A DNA stretch of 64,000 bases from Microlunatus lacustris (GTDB lineage: Bacteria > Actinomycetota > Actinomycetes > Propionibacteriales > Propionibacteriaceae), in the NCBI GenBank assembly GCA_039527025.1, contig BAAAJN010000002.1:356746-420745 (forward strand). Direction: 5' to 3'. Each line of letters starts with the position of its first letter. Positions within the stretch are counted from its first letter, which is position 1. Below are positions 42,971-51,019 of this stretch, one piece after another. Under the pieces are notes generated by a model. It was not told the DNA's origin. It was given only the letters and a program-made list of their open reading frames with translations, and searched no databases. A program made the translations under genes and the position numbers.

Positions 42971-43897
42971 TCAGCGCACCGGGAGGGTCGGCAGCGGGGC
43001 GTCGGCCCGGGTGAGCGCGCCGTAGTGGCCCTGGCGGCCGAGCAGCTGCTCCTGGCCGGCCAGCACCGTGGTGGTCACGCCGCCGGGGAGGTCGGCCACG
43101 TCGACGGTGCTGAGCACGGCGGCGGCGTCGCTGTCGGTCCGGGCGGCGAGCACGTCGGTGCCGGTGATGTCGGAGCTGTTGGGGCCGGCGAGCACCAGCC
43201 CGGCGGCGTGGAAGAGCAGCCCGACGTCGGCCTGCACGTGGGCCTGCAGCAGCTCGGGCGCGGGTTGGGGATCCGAGGCCGCAGCGCTGACGACGACCAC
43301 CAGCTCGGCGCGGCGGTTGGAGCCGCCGCTCAGCGTGGCCAGCCCGGCGTCCTGCAACGCCTCCCCGATGCCGACGGCCAGGTCGTCGCGCTCCTGGGGG
43401 GCGCGGGCGGCGATGGAGAAGCCGAGGGCCCGGCCGAAGCGGGTGGCCGGCGTCATGTCGTCGGTCACCCCGAGCTCCTCGGCGTAACCCGCGACGGCCT
43501 CCTCGACCACTCCGGCCTCGGCGGGGTCGAAGACGTCCGGGTCGACCCGGACGGTGCGCACCACGGTGCCGCCGGCGGCGGTGACCCCGTCGGTGATCGC
43601 CTGCACGACCGGGTTGGGGGCGCCGGGCATGGACACCACGGCGACGCCGACCCCGGACAGCGCACCGAGGGCGAGCTGCTCGCCGGTGCGGTCGGCCCAG
43701 GCGTCGCGGTAGTCGTCGATGGTGTTGCGGCGGTCCAGCTCGGCCCGCAGCTCGCTGACCTGCTTGCGGTCCTGGGCGGCCTGCTCGTTCAGCCCGGCGC
43801 TCACCGAAGGGCTCAACGAGACCCCGACGGCGATGCCCACCGCCAGGGCCAGGAACACCGCCATCAGCGAGACGATGTGGTAGCGGAAGTTGATCAC
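42971..43897 (-). CDS. steB: SteB/MctB-like protein
   Basis: A 308-residue protein with an N-terminal membrane span (about 8-28, HIVSLMAVFLALAVGIAVGV) and a coiled segment (ELRAELDRRN) before an external domain with VVVVSAAASDP and VLAGPNSSDITG. In M. tuberculosis the homologue (Rv1698, MctB) is called a copper-transport protein, while in Corynebacterium glutamicum the homologue is SteB, which acts with SteA in daughter-cell separation. The adjacent steA supports the division role. GTG 43897 is the start; the steA stop is 43 bases upstream. Confidence 0.88.
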   Translation of the reverse strand: MINFRYHIVSLMAVFLALAVGIAVGVSLSPSVSAGLNEQAAQDRKQVSELRAELDRRNTIDDYRDAWADRTGEQLALGALSGVGVAVVSMPGAPNPVVQAITDGVTAAGGTVVRTVRVDPDVFDPAEAGVVEEAVAGYAEELGVTDDMTPATRFGRALGFSIAARAPQERDDLAVGIGEALQDAGLATLSGGSNRRAELVVVVSAAASDPQPAPELLQAHVQADVGLLFHAAGLVLAGPNSSDITGTDVLAARTDSDAAAVLSTVDVADLPGGVTTTVLAGQEQLLGRQGHYGALTRADAPLPTLPVR

Positions 43898-43940
43898 CGT
43901 GCTCGCCGCACGGGCTGGAAGTCGCTCGCCTGCGCGAGGT

Positions 43941-45122
43941 TCATGTCAGCAGTTCCTTCAAGAAGTAGACCAGGTCACGCAGCCGGGCCACCGTGACGCT
44001 GCCCACGGCGAGCCCGAGGTCGGTGAACGAGAGGGCGGTGACCAGGGCCAGCAGGCCGGCCAGCACCAGCAGCACCAGGTGCCAGCCGCGGATCTGGCTC
44101 CGGTAGATCCGCGAGACGCCCTTGGCGTCGACCAGCTTCGGTCCGACCCGCAGCCGGGTCAGGAAGGTCGAGGCCATCCCCGACCGGCCCTTGTCCAGGA
44201 ACTCCACCAGCGAGGCGTGCGTACCCACCGCCACCAGCAGCCGGGCGCCCTTCGTGTCCGCGAGCAGCATCGCCGCGTCCTCGCTGGTGCCCAGCGCGGG
44301 GAAGACGACCGCTTCCAGCCCCAGGTCGTGCACCCGCTCCACGCCGGGCGCGCGGCCGTCGCGGTAGGCGTGCACGATGATCTCGGCGCCGCAGCGCAGC
44401 GTCGCGTCGGAGCAGGAGTCCATGTCGCCGATGATCATGTCGGGCTTGTAGCCCGCCTCGACCAGCGCGTCAGCGCCGCCGTCGACGCCCATCAGCAGCG
44501 GCTTGTACTCCGAGATGTAGGGCCGCAGGGCCTCGAGGTCGCTGCGGTAGTCGTAGCCGCGGACCACGATCAGCACGTGCCGGCCCTCGATGTCGGTGCG
44601 GATCTCGGGTACGCCGATGCCCTCGAGCAGCAGCTCCTTCTCCTCGCGGAGGTAGCGCATGGTGTTCTCGGTGAAGGCGTCGATCTGGTCCGACAGCCCC
44701 TCGCGGGCGCCCTGCAGCTGCGACTCCAGCAGGTCGGTGTTCAGCAGCGTGCCCTCGGCGACGACGGCGCCCTCGGGGTCGAGCAGCAGCCCGGCGTCCA
44801 GGGTGATCCGGTCGCCCTCCTTGACCGCGTCGAACACCTCCTCACCGACCGCGTCGACCAGGGTGACGCCGGCCTCGAGCAGGATTCCGGGACCGAGGTT
44901 GGGGTAGCGGCCCGAGACCGAGGGCACGGCGTTGACCACCGCGCTGACCCCGGACGCGACCAGCGCCTCAGCGCTGACCCGGTCGAGGTCGCTGTGGTGG
45001 ATGATCGCGATCTCGCCCGGCCGCAACCTCTTGGTGAGGTTCTTGGTGCGCCGGTCCAGCCGCACGACGCCGCCGATACCGGCGGGCACGTCGCGTCGGC
45101 GCAGCAGGGCGGGAAGTCTCAT
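43941..45122 (-). CDS. steA: Cytokinetic-ring protein SteA
   Basis: A 393-residue protein, the same length as Rv1697. The N-terminal part carries VSGRYPNLGPGILLEAGVTL, the middle ENTMRYLREEKELLLEGIG and VVRGYDYRSDLEALRPYI, and the Asp-rich IIGDMDSCSD. Two C-terminal hydrophobic segments (WHLVLLVLAGLLALVTAL) anchor it. In Corynebacterium it forms a complex with SteB at the septum to promote cell separation. ATG 45122 gives the family start MRLPALLRRR; ATG 45134 in the same frame is an alternative. It lies between recN and steB. Confidence 0.93.
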   Translation of the reverse strand: MRLPALLRRRDVPAGIGGVVRLDRRTKNLTKRLRPGEIAIIHHSDLDRVSAEALVASGVSAVVNAVPSVSGRYPNLGPGILLEAGVTLVDAVGEEVFDAVKEGDRITLDAGLLLDPEGAVVAEGTLLNTDLLESQLQGAREGLSDQIDAFTENTMRYLREEKELLLEGIGVPEIRTDIEGRHVLIVVRGYDYRSDLEALRPYISEYKPLLMGVDGGADALVEAGYKPDMIIGDMDSCSDATLRCGAEIIVHAYRDGRAPGVERVHDLGLEAVVFPALGTSEDAAMLLADTKGARLLVAVGTHASLVEFLDKGRSGMASTFLTRLRVGPKLVDAKGVSRIYRSQIRGWHLVLLVLAGLLALVTALSFTDLGLAVGSVTVARLRDLVYFLKELLT

Positions 45123-45210
45123 GTCAGGCCCCATCCTTCCACGCAGGGACCTCTCGACCGGGTCCTCGACGCGGCCCGTCGCGCCCTCGGGAGCGCGTTC
45201 CCGGCGCCGG

Positions 45211-46908
45211 TCAGGAGGTCCGGCGGGATGCCGCCGCAAGCTCCACGAGCTCGCCGGCGTGGGCCAGCGCCGAGTCCGTGGTCTCCAGTCCGGCCATCAT
45301 CCGGGCCAGCTCGGCGGCCCGCTCCTCCTCGGCCACCGGCAGCACGCCGCTGGTGGTGACCTGCCCGTCGTCGGCCTTGACGACCACGTAGTGCTGGTCG
45401 GCGAACGCGGCCACCTGGGCCAGGTGGGTGACCACGACGACCTGGGCGTGCCGGGCCAGCGCAGCGAGCCGGCGGCCGATCTCCACCGCGACGCGGCCGC
45501 CGACCCCGGCGTCCACCTCGTCGAAGACCAGCGTCTGGTGCTCGGCGTCGGCCGCCAGCACCACCTCCAGGGCCAGCCGGACGCGGGACAGCTCGCCACC
45601 GGAGGCCACCTTGGCCAGGCTGCGCGGCTCGCTGCCGGGATTGGCGCTGAACAGCAGCTCGACGTGGTCGGCGCCGTGCGGTCCCAGCTCGCCGGTGCTG
45701 AGCTCGAAGACCAGCCGGGCGTGCGGCATGGCCAGCGCGGCCAGCTCGCCCAGCACACGCTCGCTGAAGGCGGCCGCGGCCCGGGTCCGCTCCGCGGTGA
45801 TCTGCCCGGCCAGGTCGGCCAGCTCGTCGTCGAGGACGGCCACCCGCTCGGCGAGCGCGACGATCCGCTCGTCGGAGGAGTCGAGGGTGGTCAGCCGGGC
45901 GGCAGCGTCGGCGGACCAGGCGATCACCTCGTCCACCGAGGAGCCGTACTTGCGGGTCAGGCCCTGCAGCGCGGAGCGCCGGCTCGCGATCCACTCCAGC
46001 CGGCCGGGCTCGGCGTCCAGCCGGTCGAGGTAGCGGGCGAGGTCGGCGGCGACGTCGGCCAGGCCGTAGCTGACCTCGGCGAGCCGACCGGCGAGGGCGC
46101 TGATCTCGGCGTCGCCCTGACCGTCGAGCGCCTTGCGGGCCACCCCCACCTCGGTCATCGCCCCGCCGGCCTCGTCATCGCTGCCGGCGAGCGCGGCGAG
46201 CGCCGTCGTGGCCACGAGCCGGAGGTCGTCGGCGGACTGGAGCCGCTCGGCCTCGGCGGCCAGCGCCACGTCCTCCCCGGGCTCGGGAGCGACCTTCTCG
46301 ATCTCGGCCAGCCCGAAGGCCAGCAGGTCGGCCTCGCGGGCGCGGGCCTGGGCGGCGTCCCGCAGCCCGGTCAGCTCCGCGGTGGCGGACCGCCGCTCGC
46401 CGAAGCGGCTCCGGTACTCCCCCAGCAATCCGGCCAGCCCGGTGCCGGCGAAGCGGTCGAGGATCTCCCGCTGCCGCTCCGACGCGGCCAGCCGGACCTG
46501 CTCGGACTGGCCGTGGATGGTGATCAGCCGGGAGGTGACCTCGGCGCAGACCGCGGCCGGCACGCCGGCGCCGCCGAGGTAGGCCCGGGACCGTCCGGCG
46601 GCGGTCAGGTGCCGGGCGACCACCAGCTCGGGGCCGGCCTCGCCGTCGTCCAGCTCACCGCCCGCGTCCTCCACCCGCGCCGTGACCGCCGGGTCCACGC
46701 CGCGGAAGCGGCCCTCGACCCGCGCGCGCTCGGCCCCGTTGCGCACGGCGCGCGGGTCGGCCCGCTCGCCCAGCAGCAGCCCGATGCCGGTCACCACCAT
46801 GGTCTTGCCGGCACCCGTCTCCCCCGTCACCACGGTGAAGCCGGGGTGCAGCGCGATGGTCGCCTCGTTGATCACCCCGAGGTCGGTGATCCGCAGCTCC
46901 TCGATCAC
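45211..46908 (-). CDS. recN: DNA repair protein RecN
   Basis: A 565-residue SMC-like ATPase for double-strand-break repair. The Walker A motif GETGAGKT (about 28-35) follows MIEELRITDLGVINEATI; a long coiled region is followed by the ABC signature ASGGELSRVRLALE and Walker B VFDEVDAGVGG. GTG 46908 overlaps the nadK stop (GTGA). The nadK-recN order is conserved in actinobacteria. Its presence with parA, scpAB and xerD makes this a chromosome-maintenance region. Confidence 0.96.
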   Translation of the reverse strand: MIEELRITDLGVINEATIALHPGFTVVTGETGAGKTMVVTGIGLLLGERADPRAVRNGAERARVEGRFRGVDPAVTARVEDAGGELDDGEAGPELVVARHLTAAGRSRAYLGGAGVPAAVCAEVTSRLITIHGQSEQVRLAASERQREILDRFAGTGLAGLLGEYRSRFGERRSATAELTGLRDAAQARAREADLLAFGLAEIEKVAPEPGEDVALAAEAERLQSADDLRLVATTALAALAGSDDEAGGAMTEVGVARKALDGQGDAEISALAGRLAEVSYGLADVAADLARYLDRLDAEPGRLEWIASRRSALQGLTRKYGSSVDEVIAWSADAAARLTTLDSSDERIVALAERVAVLDDELADLAGQITAERTRAAAAFSERVLGELAALAMPHARLVFELSTGELGPHGADHVELLFSANPGSEPRSLAKVASGGELSRVRLALEVVLAADAEHQTLVFDEVDAGVGGRVAVEIGRRLAALARHAQVVVVTHLAQVAAFADQHYVVVKADDGQVTTSGVLPVAEEERAAELARMMAGLETTDSALAHAGELVELAAASRRTS

Positions 46909-47939
46909 GGGCTCGACCAGGCGCGCTGCGGCTGCAGGAGGGACTCGCGCTCGGCCTCGGCCGCGCCGCGCCAGCCCTCGACCCGCAGCCCGAACTTCTT
47001 GACCAGCCGGTCGGTGAACGGCGCCTCGGACAGCCGGGCCAGCCGCAGCTTGTGCGGACCCTGGCGGACCTCGATCTCCATCCCGCTGCGCAGCTCGGCG
47101 GAGCGGCGACCGTCGCACCAGACCACGCCGAAGGTGGGTGAGGCCTCGATCAGCTCGATCACCACGGTGGAGGTGGGGCCCAGCACCAGCGGCCGGGCGA
47201 AGAGCGCGTGCGCGCTCAGCGGCACCATCAGCAGCGCGTCCACGCCCGGCCAGATCACCGGCCCGCCGGCCGAGAACGCGTAGGCCGTCGAGCCCGTCGG
47301 GGTGGCCAGCAGGACGCCGTCGCAGGCCCAGCGCGACAGCGGTCGCCCGTCGACCTCCACCACGACCTCGAGCATCCGCTCGCGCGCGGCCTTCTCGATC
47401 GACACCTCGTTGATGGCGTAGGAGGTCCACACCACTTCGCCGTGCTCGCACTCGCGCAGCGTGACCTGCACCGTCGAGCGCACCTCCACCGTCCAGGAGT
47501 GGTCGACGATCCGTTCCACGACGCTGTCGATCTCCGAGGACTCGGCCTCGGCCAGGAAGCCGACGTGGCCGAGGTTGACCCCCAGCAGCGGCAGGTCCGA
47601 GGTCAGCACCCACTCCGCGCCGCGCAGGATGGTCCCGTCGCCGCCCAGCACCACGAGCAGCTCGACCCCGGAGTCGGCGGCCACCGGCTTGTCGAGCACG
47701 GTGACGGCGTCGGCGAGCCGGGGGTCGATCTGGGCCACGTCGTCCTCGGGCAGCGCCGAGACGATGCCGTGGGAGTAGAGCCCGTCGATCAGCCGGGTGG
47801 CGGCATCGATGGCGGCGGGCCGGCCCATGTGGGTGAGCACGCCGACCCGACGGCGTGCGCCGTCGGAGGAAGGCCCGCCGGCCCGGGTCAGGTCGCTGGC
47901 CTCGGTCACGTGGTCGAGCATAAGTGCCGGGTCCGACAC
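46905..47939 (-). CDS. nadK: NAD kinase
   Basis: Phosphorylates NAD to NADP. The 344-residue protein contains VVLGGDGTILR (GGDG motif, with catalytic Asp), NLGHVGFLAEAES, ACDGVLLATPTGSTAYAFSAGGP and AINEVSI. A C-terminal extension of about 40 residues (to WSSP) follows the core. Start GTG 47939 gives a GGAG only three bases away; ATG 47921 is an alternative. tlyA lies 18 bases upstream and recN overlaps its stop. Confidence 0.95.
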   Translation of the reverse strand: MSDPALMLDHVTEASDLTRAGGPSSDGARRRVGVLTHMGRPAAIDAATRLIDGLYSHGIVSALPEDDVAQIDPRLADAVTVLDKPVAADSGVELLVVLGGDGTILRGAEWVLTSDLPLLGVNLGHVGFLAEAESSEIDSVVERIVDHSWTVEVRSTVQVTLRECEHGEVVWTSYAINEVSIEKAARERMLEVVVEVDGRPLSRWACDGVLLATPTGSTAYAFSAGGPVIWPGVDALLMVPLSAHALFARPLVLGPTSTVVIELIEASPTFGVVWCDGRRSAELRSGMEIEVRQGPHKLRLARLSEAPFTDRLVKKFGLRVEGWRGAAEAERESLLQPQRAWSSP

Positions 47940-47957
47940 TGGCTCCGCTCCGAGCCG

Positions 47958-48728
47958 TCAGCCAGCGGCCGTGGCGGCCGCGACGTCCGGGGACACGGTC
48001 GGCGCGGCGCCGGCGAGCAGCACGAAGAACTCCCGGTTGCCGGCCGGTCCGGGCAGCCGGCTGGGCTGCACCGCGTGAGCGTGCCAGCCCCGGTCCGCGG
48101 CCGCGGCCAGCACGGACTCCACGGCTCCCCGGTGCAGCGCCGGCTCCCGGACCACCCCGCCGCGGCCCAGCCGCTCCCGGCCCACCTCGAACTGCGGCTT
48201 GACCATCAGCAGCAGGCGGCCACCGGGACGGGTCACGGCGCCCAGCGGCGCGACCAGCAGGGTCAGCGAGATGAACGAGACGTCGGCCACCACCAGGTCC
48301 ACCGGCTGGCCGTCGAGGTGGTCGAGCGTGAGGTCGCGCAGGTTGGTCTGCTCGCGGACCACGACCCTGGGGTCGTCCCGCAGGGAGGGCACCAGCTGGT
48401 CGGTGCCCACGTCCACCGCGTAGACCGGCGCGCAGCCCCGTTCCAGCAGCACCTGGGTGAAGCCGCCGGTGGAGGCGCCGGCGTCCAGGGCACGGCCGCC
48501 GACCGCCAGGTCCAGGTCGGCCAGCGCGCCGAGCAGCTTGTGCGCCGCCCGGGAGACGTACGGGTCGGTAGTAGCGCTGACCCCGGCCCGGTCCGGCACC
48601 AGGGCCGAGGGCTTGGTGACGACCACGCCGTCGACCCGGACGTCGCCGCCGACGATCATCGCCTGGGCCTGGCTGCGGGAGCGGGCGAGGCCGCGGGTCA
48701 GCAGCAGCCGGTCGAGCCGGTCGGGCAC
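47958..48728 (-). CDS. tlyA: TlyA, rRNA 2'-O-methyltransferase
   Basis: A 256-residue methyltransferase that in mycobacteria modifies 16S C1409 and 23S C1920 and confers capreomycin sensitivity. It has an S4 domain (1-60: RLDRLLLTRGLARSRSQAQ) and a Rossmann SAM-binding domain with LDAGASTGGF (about 80-90), VVADVSFISL and LMVKPQFEVG. ATG 48728 is preceded by the stop of the 60-residue gene, four bases away. It is followed by nadK in the canonical order. Confidence 0.95.
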   Translation of the reverse strand: MPDRLDRLLLTRGLARSRSQAQAMIVGGDVRVDGVVVTKPSALVPDRAGVSATTDPYVSRAAHKLLGALADLDLAVGGRALDAGASTGGFTQVLLERGCAPVYAVDVGTDQLVPSLRDDPRVVVREQTNLRDLTLDHLDGQPVDLVVADVSFISLTLLVAPLGAVTRPGGRLLLMVKPQFEVGRERLGRGGVVREPALHRGAVESVLAAAADRGWHAHAVQPSRLPGPAGNREFFVLLAGAAPTVSPDVAAATAAG

Positions 48729-48732
48729 GCGC

Positions 48733-48915
48733 TCAGCGGGCGGGGGTGCCCGGGTGCAGCACGCCGTGCAGCACCTCGTGCACCCGGCTCAACCGCTCCT
48801 GGTGGTGCTCCAGCGGCTGGTCGTCCAGGTCGGCCACCAGCCGCAGTGCCTCGGCCACCTCCGGGTGGTCGACGGCGGGCACCGGCGGGGCGGCGGGCGT
48901 GGTCGGCTCGCTCAT
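48733..48915 (-). CDS. 60-residue conserved small protein (Rv1693-like position)
   Basis: A 60-residue, Ala/Pro-rich start followed by an acidic, helical segment (VAEALRLVADLDDQPLEHHQ, then LSRVHEVLHGVL). It sits just upstream of tlyA, where M. tuberculosis encodes the 58-residue Rv1693, so it is probably its homologue. ATG 48915 overlaps the stop of the upstream coiled-coil gene (ATGA). The function is unknown; conservation and overlaps make coding near certain. Confidence 0.85.
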   Translation of the reverse strand: MSEPTTPAAPPVPAVDHPEVAEALRLVADLDDQPLEHHQERLSRVHEVLHGVLHPGTPAR

Positions 48916-49352
48916 GCGCCCGCGTCCGCCGTGGGGTCGGGGACGGCGGGACCGACCTGCTCCTGGGCCAGCCGCTGCGCCGCACCGGGGTGGGTGCTGG
49001 TCGCCTGCCCCGTACCCGGGGTCGCGGCCGTCTGGGCGCGGGCCAGCTGCGCCCGCAGCTCGGCGATCTCCTCCCGCACCTCGTCGAGGTCGTCGGACCG
49101 GACGAAGCCGAGCCGGGTCGCCGCCTTGGTCACCTCGCCGGCCACCAGGTTCTCCAGCAGCTCCCGGTTCGCCCGGCCCGCCCCGAGGATCTCCTCGGTC
49201 AGCTTGCCGACCCGCTGCTCGGCGTCGTCGGCCACGCCCTCCAACCCGGCCTGGGCCAGCAGCCCGCGCGCGGCGGTCCGGGCCCGCGCCCGCGTGGCCC
49301 GGGTCAGTCCGTTGACCAGGTTGACGTACGTCTGCACGGCCTCGACGACCAT
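48912..49352 (-). CDS. Coiled-coil (phasin-like) protein
   Basis: A 146-residue protein with N-terminal helices (VQTYVNLVNGLTRATRARAR), a long heptad-like stretch (VREEIAELRAQLARAQTAA) and a low-complexity tail. The amphipathic helices resemble phasins or other surface-binding proteins, but no motif is decisive. ATG 49352 is chosen because GGAGGAG lies upstream; the longer frame to 49568 is not used. TAGCGT at about 49402-49407 (minus) could be a promoter. It leads the small gene, tlyA, nadK, recN and steA operon. Confidence 0.75.
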   Translation of the reverse strand: MVVEAVQTYVNLVNGLTRATRARARTAARGLLAQAGLEGVADDAEQRVGKLTEEILGAGRANRELLENLVAGEVTKAATRLGFVRSDDLDEVREEIAELRAQLARAQTAATPGTGQATSTHPGAAQRLAQEQVGPAVPDPTADAGA

Positions 49353-49589
49353 TCGCTGCTCCTCCGCTGGACGGCTCCACTCGGCTGGTCCCCACGCTAG
49401 TACCCCCGCCCCATCCCCCTCCGACGCCGACGCCGACGCTGCCGGCAGGTGGTGGTCGACGGGGGGCCCCGGTGCGGCGGGGCCGCGGCGTCGGGGAACA
49501 TCGGGGGCGGCGGGGGAAGTTGCTCCTGCCAGACCACCCGCGAGGCCCCGCGCACCCGGGCCACCCACCGACCTCCCGGAGGAGAACCC

Positions 49590-50237
49590 ATGACCAGCAC
49601 GGTCGAGACGACGTCGTCCAGCTCAGACGGCACCGCCCGCGACAAGGCGGACTTCTGGTTCGACCCGCTCTGCCCGTTCTGCTGGATCACCTCCCGGTGG
49701 ATCCTCGAGGCCGAGAAGGTCCGCGACATCGAGGTGCACTTCCACGTGATGAGCCTCGCCGTCCTCAACGAGGGCCAGGACATCCCCGACGACTACCGCA
49801 AGATGCTGGAGCAGGCCTGGGGCCCCGTCCGGGTGGCGATCGCCGCCGCCGAGCTCGAGGGTGACCAGATCCTGGCGCCGCTGTACGCCGCCATGGGCAC
49901 CCGGATCCACAACCAGGGCAACAAGGACCTGCCCGCGGTCGTCCGCGAGTCGCTGGCCGAGCTGGGCCTGCCCGCCGAGCTGGCCGGGGCCGCCGACTCC
50001 ACCGACCACGACGACGCCCTGCGCGCCAGCCACCACGCCGGCATGGACAAGGTGGGCGAGGGCGTGGGCACGCCGACGATCCACGTCAACGACACCGCCT
50101 TCTTCGGACCCGTCATCACCAGGATCCCGCGCGGCGAGGAGGCCGGCAGGCTGTGGGACGCCACCGTGACCCTGGCCGGCTTCCCGTACTTCTTCGAGCT
50201 CAAGCGGGAGCGCACCGACGGGCTGCACTTCGACTGA
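49590..50237 (+). CDS. Mycothiol-dependent nitroreductase (Rv2466c/DsbA family)
   Basis: A 215-residue thioredoxin-fold oxidoreductase with a CPFC active site (Cys28-Pro-Phe-Cys31) in a DFWFDPLCPFCWITSRW context. It matches Rv2466c, the mycothiol-dependent enzyme that reduces nitro prodrugs (CPWC there), also in VHFHVMSLAVLNEGQDIP and GVGTPTIHVNDTAFFGPV. ATG 49590 has a GGAGGAGAA ribosome-binding site. It is divergent from the coiled-coil gene. Electrons come from mycothiol; the native substrate is unknown. Confidence 0.93.
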   Translation: MTSTVETTSSSSDGTARDKADFWFDPLCPFCWITSRWILEAEKVRDIEVHFHVMSLAVLNEGQDIPDDYRKMLEQAWGPVRVAIAAAELEGDQILAPLYAAMGTRIHNQGNKDLPAVVRESLAELGLPAELAGAADSTDHDDALRASHHAGMDKVGEGVGTPTIHVNDTAFFGPVITRIPRGEEAGRLWDATVTLAGFPYFFELKRERTDGLHFD

Positions 50238-50258
50238 GCCCCGGACGCGCCAGCCCGG

Positions 50259-50900
50259 TCAGTCTCCGGGCAGCTGCGCCTCCAGGAACGCGACCAGGTC
50301 GCCGATCTCCTCCGCGGAGACGTCGTGGCCGAGACCGCGGTAGACCCGCCGGGTCAGCGTGGTGTGGCCGGCCAACCACTGGTCGGTGAGCGCCACCAGC
50401 GGCGCCGGGACCAGCCGGTCGGCGTCGCCCCGGCCGCTGAACACCGGCGGGCGACGGCGGCGCAGCTCGGCGTCACCTCCCGCCGGGAGCGGGGACGCGA
50501 AGCCGGACAGCACCACGCCGTAGGCGAAGAGGGCCGGGGCGTGCCGCATGGCCTGCAGGCCGACCGAGGAGCCCTGGGAGAAGCCGAGGACGCCCACCGA
50601 CGGGTGCCCTGGCTGAGCCGCCACCCAGGTCGCCACCCGGTGCGCGGCCTCGTCGACCTGCTGCGGCCGCAGGCTGGCGTCCAGCGGGAACCAGCCGTAG
50701 CCGTTGCGCACCCGCAGCGGGCCGCGGACCGCAGCCAGCACCAGCTCGGGCGGCAGCCGGTCGCGCACCCCGGCGCCCATCTCCTCGTCCATCCCGTGGC
50801 CGTGCAGCAGCACCAGCAGCGGCCGGCCCGACCGCTGGTCGGCGGGCGCCGACCAGCGCACCTGGTCCGGTGCTACCGCGGCGGTCGGGCTCGTCGTCAC
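50259..50900 (-). CDS. Alpha/beta-hydrolase of the phospholipase/carboxylesterase family
   Basis: A 213-residue serine hydrolase. Nucleophile Ser lies in GVLGFSQGSSVGL (about 109-121), catalytic Asp in GRGDADRLVP and His in YRGLGHDVS; the oxyanion loop LLHGHGMDE precedes. It belongs to the abhydrolase_2 group that hydrolyses short esters, lysophospholipids or acyl thioesters. GTG 50900 converges with the nitroreductase gene from the other side, 21 bases from its stop. Substrate is unknown. Confidence 0.88.
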   Translation of the reverse strand: MTTSPTAAVAPDQVRWSAPADQRSGRPLLVLLHGHGMDEEMGAGVRDRLPPELVLAAVRGPLRVRNGYGWFPLDASLRPQQVDEAAHRVATWVAAQPGHPSVGVLGFSQGSSVGLQAMRHAPALFAYGVVLSGFASPLPAGGDAELRRRRPPVFSGRGDADRLVPAPLVALTDQWLAGHTTLTRRVYRGLGHDVSAEEIGDLVAFLEAQLPGD

Positions 50901-51019
50901 GGCTCCACCCTCGCAGGGTTCTGCCGCCGCCCGGGGCCGGGGCTCGGTACGGTGAGGCCAGACCGGCCCGACCGCCCCCCGTCCGGGGGTGCGCCGCGGG
51001 CTGCGGGAACGAGGACGCC

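Noticed and set aside
40363..43014. 883-residue plus-strand open frame opposite GT4/MurJ/MraY-like genes
   Set aside because: Gln/Gly-rich composition typical of reverse complements of Leu/Ala-rich membrane proteins.
44932..47283. 783-residue plus-strand open frame opposite steA/recN/nadK
   Set aside because: Antisense shadow; the genes on the minus strand have motifs and conserved order.
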